64,000 nt of DNA from an uncultured Alphaproteobacteria bacterium. GTDB lineage: Bacteria; Pseudomonadota; Alphaproteobacteria; Paracaedibacterales; CAIULA01. The notes beneath the pieces were generated by a model. That model was not told where the DNA came from. It made no database searches and saw only the letters and a program-made list of their open reading frames with translations. The position numbers were made by a program, and so were the translations under genes. The DNA is taken from NCBI GenBank assembly GCA_903899945.1, contig CAIULA010000034.1, positions 1 to 64,000 on the forward strand, read 5' to 3'. This document shows, piece by piece, positions 59,243-64,000 of this stretch. Each line of letters opens with the position of its first letter. The first letter of the stretch is position 1.

Positions 59243-60571
59243 TCAACGATTCCCATTTTCTCTTTTTTCGAGTGGTACAAAATCACGTTCCTTTTTTCCA
59301 TTATATAATTGACGAGGTCTACCGATTTTTTGAGTTGGGTCTGCAATCATTTCATGCCATTGAGCAACCCACCCAACTGTTCTAGCAAGTGCAAACAAAA
59401 CTGTAAACATAGATGTTGGTATTCCCATAGCTCTAAAAATAATGCCTGAGTAGAAATCGACGTTAGGGTACAGTTTTTTTATAATAAAATATTCGTCTTG
59501 AAGCGCAATTTTTTCAAGTTCAATAGCTAATTTAAGCAGAGGATCTTCTTTATTTCCTAACTCCTTTAAAACCTCATGACAGGTTTCTCGCATAACTTTT
59601 GCGCGGGGGTCATAATTTTTATACACGCGGTGACCAAATCCCATCAAACGGAAAGGGTCATTTTTATCTTTAGCACGCTTGATAAATTCAGGAATTCGAC
59701 TGACGTCACCAATTTGGTATAGCATGTTAAGAACAGCCTCATTAGCACCTCCATGAGCGGGGCCCCATAATGCAGCAATCCCAGATGCAATACAGGCAAA
59801 CGGATTGGCTCCGCTGGATCCAGCAAGGCGAACTGTCGATGTTGATGCATTTTGTTCGTGATCAGCATGAAGGATCAAAATTCGGTCCATTGCTTTTATA
59901 AGAACGGGATTATGAACGTATTCTTCGCAAGGAACCGCAAACATCATGCGTAATAAGTTAGCTGAATAACTTAAGGTGTTTTTAGGATAAATAAAGGGTT
60001 GACCTACAGAGTATTTATAGGCCATGGCTGCAAGTGTGGGCATTTTTGCGATCAGTCTGATGGATGCGATTTTGCGCTGTTCTTCATCATGAATATCTAA
60101 ACTGTCATGGTAAAAAGCAGAAAGAGCACCAACAACGCCAACCATAATCGCCATGGGATGCGCATCTCGCCTAAACCCGCGGTAAAAATTACTGATTTGT
60201 TCATGAACCAAGGTGTGTTTTGTAATTGAATCTACAAACTTGGTTTTTTCATTTAAATTAGGTAATTCACCATATAAAAGAAGATAGGCAATTTCCAAGA
60301 AATCACAACCTTTAGCCAGTTCTTGAATAGGATATCCTCTGTATAAAAGGACACCTTCATCTCCATCAATAAAAGTAATGCTCGAAGCGCAACTAGCGGT
60401 TGATGTGAAGCCTGGATCAAAAGTAAAGATCCCAAGCTCATTATAGACTTGGGTAATATCAAGAACTTTGGGTCCCTCTGACCCGGATAAAACAGGCAGA
60501 TCAATAGTCTTACCTGCATAAGTTAGCTTAGCAACCGATGTATTCTGATCATTTTTAATAGATTGAGTCAT
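59243..60571 (-). CDS. gltA: Citrate synthase
   Basis: The protein has 442 aa. It joins oxaloacetate and acetyl-CoA at the entry of the TCA cycle. The type II (hexameric, NADH-regulated) form is likely from length and N-terminal domain. Signatures: GYPIQELA near 80, [15 protein letters not shown] with a catalytic His, [26 protein letters not shown] and [14 protein letters not shown] with the catalytic Asp. It heads the gltA-small ORF-hslO-MFS group. Confidence 0.97.
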   Translation of the reverse strand: MTQSIKNDQNTSVAKLTYAGKTIDLPVLSGSEGPKVLDITQVYNELGIFTFDPGFTSTASCASSITFIDGDEGVLLYRGYPIQELAKGCDFLEIAYLLLYGELPNLNEKTKFVDSITKHTLVHEQISNFYRGFRRDAHPMAIMVGVVGALSAFYHDSLDIHDEEQRKIASIRLIAKMPTLAAMAYKYSVGQPFIYPKNTLSYSANLLRMMFAVPCEEYVHNPVLIKAMDRILILHADHEQNASTSTVRLAGSSGANPFACIASGIAALWGPAHGGANEAVLNMLYQIGDVSRIPEFIKRAKDKNDPFRLMGFGHRVYKNYDPRAKVMRETCHEVLKELGNKEDPLLKLAIELEKIALQDEYFIIKKLYPNVDFYSGIIFRAMGIPTSMFTVLFALARTVGWVAQWHEMIADPTQKIGRPRQLYNGKKERDFVPLEKRENGNR

Positions 60572-61057
60572 ACTGAATTTTTCATCATTTGGGTTACTTT
60601 TGATATAGTACGCTTAGTTTGTCTCTTCAATCAAGTTTATGGCCAAACTCTTCTTAAATCAGTTTGGTATATAGGGGTTAAAGAGTTCTTAATTTTTTCA
60701 AGAAGAATAAATTTTATTAAGGTAATCGTCTTTTAATAAATTCCATGGTATAAAAAGGTAGATGCTGCAGAGTGCGTTAAGGATTAGAATCCCTTGGCTC
60801 ATTTTACATCCTCGGGAGCTGTCCCTGCTGAAGCCGTGGTTTTGGCATATGGCGCCCACTTGGTCATTCGGCCACGAGAGGATCAAAATCTAACGGCTCA
60901 GGCGGCATCGTTTTTTATTGGGATCTGGCGTAAAATTCTATGACATTAAATATCCTTTCATCAACTCCATGTTTTCTTTACAAGCGACCGGTCTGGTAAC
61001 GTGCAATTTGGTTATTTAACTATTTTTAAAGATCTCTTATTTTTATGGAGAGTATGA
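60572..61057. other. Gene-free region with a GC-rich foldable island
   Basis: This 486-bp stretch lies between divergent gltA and csaA. Most of it is AT-rich, but about 60790-60930 is clearly richer in G+C than its surroundings. There, ATCCTC (60808-60813) can pair with GAGGAT (60878-60883); inside, GGGA/TCCC (60814-60825) and CGTGG/CCACG (60835-60839 with 60872-60876) form two further stems. A 52-codon open frame (60788-60943, plus) crosses it without any start or ribosome site that I trust. It may be a structured RNA, a dispersed repeat, or a gene remnant. I could not match it to any known RNA family. Confidence 0.5.
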
Positions 61058-61396
61058 ATGTCTATTATTTCTTATGAAGATTTTGAAAAGGTCCACCTTT
61101 GTTCTGGAACTGTTGTAAAAGCCGAACATTTTCCAAAAGCAAAGAAACCAGCTTATAAAGTGTGGGTTGATTTTGGTCCAGATATTGGTATTAAACAAAC
61201 CTCAGCGCAGGTCACTGTGCATTATAGCCCCGAAACCCTTATTGGACGACAAGTCGTAGGATGTGTGAATTTAGGCACGCGCAACATTGCAGGATTTATA
61301 TCTGAATTTTTGCTTGTTGGTTTCGCAGATGCTAAAGATGCTATCTGTCTGTTGACTGTAGACCCAAAGGTTCCGAACGGTCAAAAATTATTCTAA
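61058..61396 (+). CDS. csaA: CsaA-type tRNA-binding/chaperone protein
   Basis: The protein has 112 aa and a single OB-fold tRNA-binding domain (EMAP II/Arc1p type). [56 protein letters not shown] and [10 protein letters not shown] are family segments (shown split where long). CsaA assists protein export in Bacillus; its role elsewhere is less clear. The 3' end overlaps the convergent rlmN by 4 bp. Confidence 0.93.
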   Translation: MSIISYEDFEKVHLCSGTVVKAEHFPKAKKPAYKVWVDFGPDIGIKQTSAQVTVHYSPETLIGRQVVGCVNLGTRNIAGFISEFLLVGFADAKDAICLLTVDPKVPNGQKLF

Positions 61397-62496
61397 GCTT
61401 TGCAAGAAATGGGGAGAGAAGGCGAGTTTAACTTACTCTTTCTCTCTCGCTGGCTTTCTGATTTTAATTGTCCGCAGGCTGCCAAAATATCTTGCCCGCG
61501 AGGAGTCCTAACCGGCGACATGTATCCTGCTTTGTAAACAATATCAGCAAAGATTGCTATTTGTTTTGGCGAGGAGCACTCAAAAGATGAACCTGGCCAT
61601 GGATTAAAGGGAATCAAATTGATCTTTGCAGGGATTCCTTTTATCAAACGGACAAGTTCTTTCGCGTCAGCAGCGCTATCATTCACATCTTTTAGCATGA
61701 CATATTCAAAGGTAATGCGGTGGGTATTGCTAATCTCAGGATATTCACGGCAAACTTTTAAAAGCTCTTCGATCGGGTATTTTTTATTCAACGGTACAAG
61801 CACATTGCGCAAATCATTGCGGACCGCATGAAGGGATATCGCTAAATTGACGCCAAGTTCTTGGCCACATTTTTTGATAAAAGGGACAACGCCAGATGTG
61901 GAAAGAGTGATGCGTTTACGTGATAGCAAAATGCCATCTTGGTCCATCAAGATTTTTAGAGCGGTACTTACGTTCTCATAATTATAAAGGGGTTCACCCA
62001 TTCCCATCATCACGATATTTGATATATGACGTTTTTCAGTTGGAGTAGGCCATTCCCCGAAAACATCGCGTGCTACCATCAGCTGGCCAACAATCTCAGC
62101 AGCCGTTAGATTGCGAACCAGAGTTTGAGTCCCAGTGTGACAAAATTTACAAGTCAGAGTGCAACCCACTTGGGACGATACACACAAAGTGCCGCGATCG
62201 GACTCCGGAATGTGAACGGTTTCAGCTTCTTGACCATCGAAAAAACGAAGCAGCCATTTCTGCGTGCCATCCGTTGAAATTTGAGCATCAGTGACTTTAG
62301 GTCGCTCAATAACAAATTGATCATTTAATTGTTGACGCAAAGTAAGGGAAAGGTTTGCCATTCTTTCAAAATCACGCACACCGTGATGATATAACCAATT
62401 CCATACCTGTTGAACGCGAAATTTGGGAATATCAAGTTCTTCGAAATGTTTTAAAAGAACACTTCTGCTAAGGCCAATAATATTCTCTTTGTTCAT
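61393..62496 (-). CDS. rlmN: Dual-specificity RNA methyltransferase RlmN
   Basis: The protein has 367 aa. It is a radical-SAM enzyme that methylates C2 of A2503 in 23S rRNA and A37 in some tRNAs. The 4Fe-4S motif is Cys112, Cys116, Cys119 ([12 protein letters not shown]); the second catalytic cysteine is Cys341 (ILAACGQLK). [14 protein letters not shown] is also typical. It needs the Fe-S machinery encoded at 11.7-18.2 kb. Confidence 0.96.
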   Translation of the reverse strand: MNKENIIGLSRSVLLKHFEELDIPKFRVQQVWNWLYHHGVRDFERMANLSLTLRQQLNDQFVIERPKVTDAQISTDGTQKWLLRFFDGQEAETVHIPESDRGTLCVSSQVGCTLTCKFCHTGTQTLVRNLTAAEIVGQLMVARDVFGEWPTPTEKRHISNIVMMGMGEPLYNYENVSTALKILMDQDGILLSRKRITLSTSGVVPFIKKCGQELGVNLAISLHAVRNDLRNVLVPLNKKYPIEELLKVCREYPEISNTHRITFEYVMLKDVNDSAADAKELVRLIKGIPAKINLIPFNPWPGSSFECSSPKQIAIFADIVYKAGYMSPVRTPRGQDILAACGQLKSESQRERKSKLNSPSLPISCKA

Positions 62497-62566
62497 AATA
62501 TGGGTAGCCAGTACTGGATTTTAAGGTTCAAAATTCTATATGGGGTAATGTTATCAAAAATACAAG

Positions 62567-62589
62567 AAAAAAAGCCCCATAAAGGGGCC
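62567..62589 (-). terminator. Strong rho-independent terminator after the FYDLN-acid gene
   Basis: On the minus strand GGCCCC (62584-62589) pairs with GGGGC (62574-62578) around TTTAT, followed by seven T. It lies 27 bp past the stop codon of the gene at 62616. Confidence 0.85.
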
Positions 62590-62615
62590 TTTCGTAATAT
62601 CAAAGAAGCTTATTT

Positions 62616-62954
62616 CTATCTCTCTTCTATTTCTTCGTCGCTTAATACATCAGGAATGTCATCTAAATCTTCACCGAGATCATCTGTGTCTTCAATAAGT
62701 TCTGCGTCATCTGCGATAGCAGCATCTAGATCTTCAACAAGCTCAATATCCTCAACGAGCATTGCCTCATCCAGATTTGTATTCGTTGCTTTAGAAGTTT
62801 CAGCCGCCGCACGCCCACGACGTGCCTTTGTTTGGGTCTGTATTTCAAAAGGACTTCCACATTTAGGACATGTAATAGGAGAGCGATGTAAATCGTAAAA
62901 ACGTGAAGCACAACTTTGACAAGTTCGCTTGGTTCCCCATTCTAACTTAACCAC
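62616..62954 (-). CDS. TIGR02300 / FYDLN-acid family protein
   Basis: The protein has 112 aa. The N-terminal zinc ribbon has Cys12, Cys15, Cys29 and Cys32 (CQSCASRFYDLHRSPITCPKC, shown split as CQSC, FYDLHRSP and CPKC). The FYDL motif names the family, which is nearly confined to Alphaproteobacteria. The remainder is a low-complexity acidic tail (Asp/Glu-rich). Its role is unknown; a nucleic-acid or protein-binding zinc ribbon is plausible. Useful as a lineage marker. Confidence 0.93.
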   Translation of the reverse strand: MVKLEWGTKRTCQSCASRFYDLHRSPITCPKCGSPFEIQTQTKARRGRAAAETSKATNTNLDEAMLVEDIELVEDLDAAIADDAELIEDTDDLGEDLDDIPDVLSDEEIEER

Positions 62955-63168
62955 TGTTAAAAAGCCTTTCTTTTATAAAACCATAAAAACTAACAAACAC
63001 TATTATGTAACTTATATAGATGAAATTGGCAATCTTTTCAATTCAAGGCGAGCTAAAAAATATCTATCATGTGTATTTTTTATAGTTATATGAGGTAAGG
63101 AGAACGTGCTCGTCTTTTGGCAATAGGGGCGCGAGCGTATTAATCAAAGATTAGCTATGGTATTAGTT

Positions 63169-64000
63169 TTAAAGCCCTTTCAAATAATCATCCAGTGTAA
63201 CAGGGGTTTTATTTCCGCTTCGCGTCTGATGTTTGACTGGGGTTTGTTTGAAAAAGGCCCCTGCTATTCGGGTTGGCATTCTACTGCCTGTAGAGATTTT
63301 TGCCATAGGACGGTTGCTATCATTGCCTGTCCATACGCCAACAACAAGGGCTTCATTGTTTTCCGATGGGGTTTCTTTATATCCAAAGAACCAGGCATCT
63401 ATATCACCATTACTACCTGTTTTTCCAGCAACAGTAGGGTCAACGTTAGCCGCTCGTCCGCTTCCAAACTCAACAACGCCTCTTAGCATTTCACGCATAC
63501 CTTGCAAAGCTACGCTTCCTATAATTGATTTTCCTGGGGTATCTTCATGTTTATATAAGGTATGGCCACTTTTATCTTTGATTTCCAAAATTCCATAGGG
63601 CCAAACAGCTCTTCCTTGGTTTGCAAACGTTGCATAAGCTGTTGTTAATTCAAGAAGTGTGGCTTCGCCTGTTCCAAGTGATATGGTTAAGTCGTTATTA
63701 AGATTGCTGGTAACGCCCAAGCGTTTTGCAACTTCAGCAACTTTTCTTGGGCCAATTTGTTCGGTAAGCCTAATAGAAACACTATTAATAGAACGAGCAA
63801 GCGCTTCTTTTAATGTTACCATCCCAACGCTTTTCCATTTAAAATTGCTTGGGTGCCAATTGCCCCTTGAAAAAGGACTGTCGTCTATCATTGTTTCCGG
63901 AGTCATTCCTGATTCAAGGGCGCCTAAATAGATGAATGTTTTAAAGGCAGAGCCTGGTTGACGAACAGCTTGAGTTACACGATTAAATTGACTCGATCCA
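63169..64000 (-). CDS. mrcA: Penicillin-binding protein 1A, C-terminal part (partial)
   Basis: This is the carboxy-terminal end of a class A PBP that polymerises and cross-links peptidoglycan; the glycosyltransferase half lies beyond the window. The frame is open to base 64000. Transpeptidase motifs: SAFK (nucleophile Ser) in RQPGSAFKTF at about 63,952-63,970, SIN in ARSINSVSIRL, and KTG in VAGKTGSNGDIDAWF. A short positively charged tail follows. The gene would continue toward higher coordinates upstream. Confidence 0.95.
   Translation of the reverse strand, partial: GSSQFNRVTQAVRQPGSAFKTFIYLGALESGMTPETMIDDSPFSRGNWHPSNFKWKSVGMVTLKEALARSINSVSIRLTEQIGPRKVAEVAKRLGVTSNLNNDLTISLGTGEATLLELTTAYATFANQGRAVWPYGILEIKDKSGHTLYKHEDTPGKSIIGSVALQGMREMLRGVVEFGSGRAANVDPTVAGKTGSNGDIDAWFFGYKETPSENNEALVVGVWTGNDSNRPMAKISTGSRMPTRIAGAFFKQTPVKHQTRSGNKTPVTLDDYLKGL

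Noticed and set aside
60698-60886. Minus-strand 62-codon frame through the GC-rich island
   Set aside because: No ribosome site and low-complexity character; the island itself looks more like a structured or repeated element than a gene.
62500-62898. Plus-strand Ser-rich frame opposite the FYDLN-acid gene
   Set aside because: It is the shadow of the acidic Asp/Glu-rich tail, which reads as Ser-rich on the other strand.
63110-63137. GCTCG/CGAGC hairpin downstream of the PBP1A gene as a terminator
   Set aside because: The stem is only 5 bp with a long loop and there is no T-tract on the minus strand.

Overview
This window looks like a chromosome segment of an AT-rich alphaproteobacterium, most plausibly an intracellular or host-associated lineage of the Holosporales/Rickettsiales type. 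The basis is the overall AT-richness, alphaproteobacterial marker families (FYDLN-acid/TIGR02300 protein, zinc-free L31, split pntAa/pntAb/pntB, the secG-pyrG-kdsA-eno-ftsB string), an isc operon with two tandem cysteine desulfurases as in Rickettsia, and several exported proteins that I cannot place in any family. The assignment is inference; no rRNA gene is present to settle it.

Layout. 1-2 kb: the 3' end of an IS982-like transposase, then a repeat-containing exported protein and a second exported protein. 2-5.4 kb: rpmE, uvrD/pcrA and prmA. 5.4-8.6 kb: an orphan membrane histidine kinase and two exported proteins. 8.6-11.5 kb (minus): a housekeeping string of alpha/beta hydrolase, CnoX-like thioredoxin, Lon-N protein, Trm112-like and DUF971. 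11.5-18.4 kb: a complete isc operon (iscR, two iscS-type genes, iscU, iscA, hscB, hscA, fdx, iscX) behind a promoter that overlaps a type-1-like IscR box and ending in a hairpin. 18.4-21.3 kb (minus): proton-translocating transhydrogenase. 21.5-27.7 kb: infC (ATA start), secG, pyrG, kdsA, eno, ftsB, with one exported Pro/His-rich protein on the minus strand. 27.9-32 kb: orphan exported and membrane proteins, tRNA-Leu(CAG), a short RNase D, kdsD, rlmE. 32-34.5 kb (minus): a thiamine-precursor ABC transporter under a TPP riboswitch. 34.6-42.3 kb: a pseudouridine synthase, a small membrane protein, a stand-alone EAL phosphodiesterase, dxs, yggT, folD, an MFS transporter with its LysR regulator. 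42.6-43.4 kb: a divergent higBA-type toxin-antitoxin pair. 43.5-46.6 kb (minus): class Ia ribonucleotide reductase nrdAB under a cobalamin riboswitch. 46.7-53 kb: anmK, an AcrAB-type efflux pump, a HAD hydrolase. 53.2-64 kb: lon, a HIT protein, DUF1287, a Bcr/CflA-type MFS, hslO, gltA, csaA, rlmN, the FYDLN-acid protein and the C-terminal half of PBP1A.

How it fits together. The cell makes LPS (kdsA, kdsD), recycles murein (anmK), has MEP isoprenoid entry (dxs), a TCA entry step (gltA) and a self-regulated ISC Fe-S system. Two cofactor-sensing riboswitches suggest reliance on imported vitamins: the TPP switch appears to bury the GTG start codon of its transporter in helix P1, and the B12 switch controls a ribonucleotide reductase that lacks the ATP cone, which implies a B12-dependent alternative reductase elsewhere in the genome. 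No CRISPR array, prophage or complete mobile element was seen. The items most worth a second look are the two riboswitch architectures, the infC ATA start, the IscR box, the degenerate higBA pair, and a GC-rich, foldable, gene-free island at about 60.79-60.94 kb.
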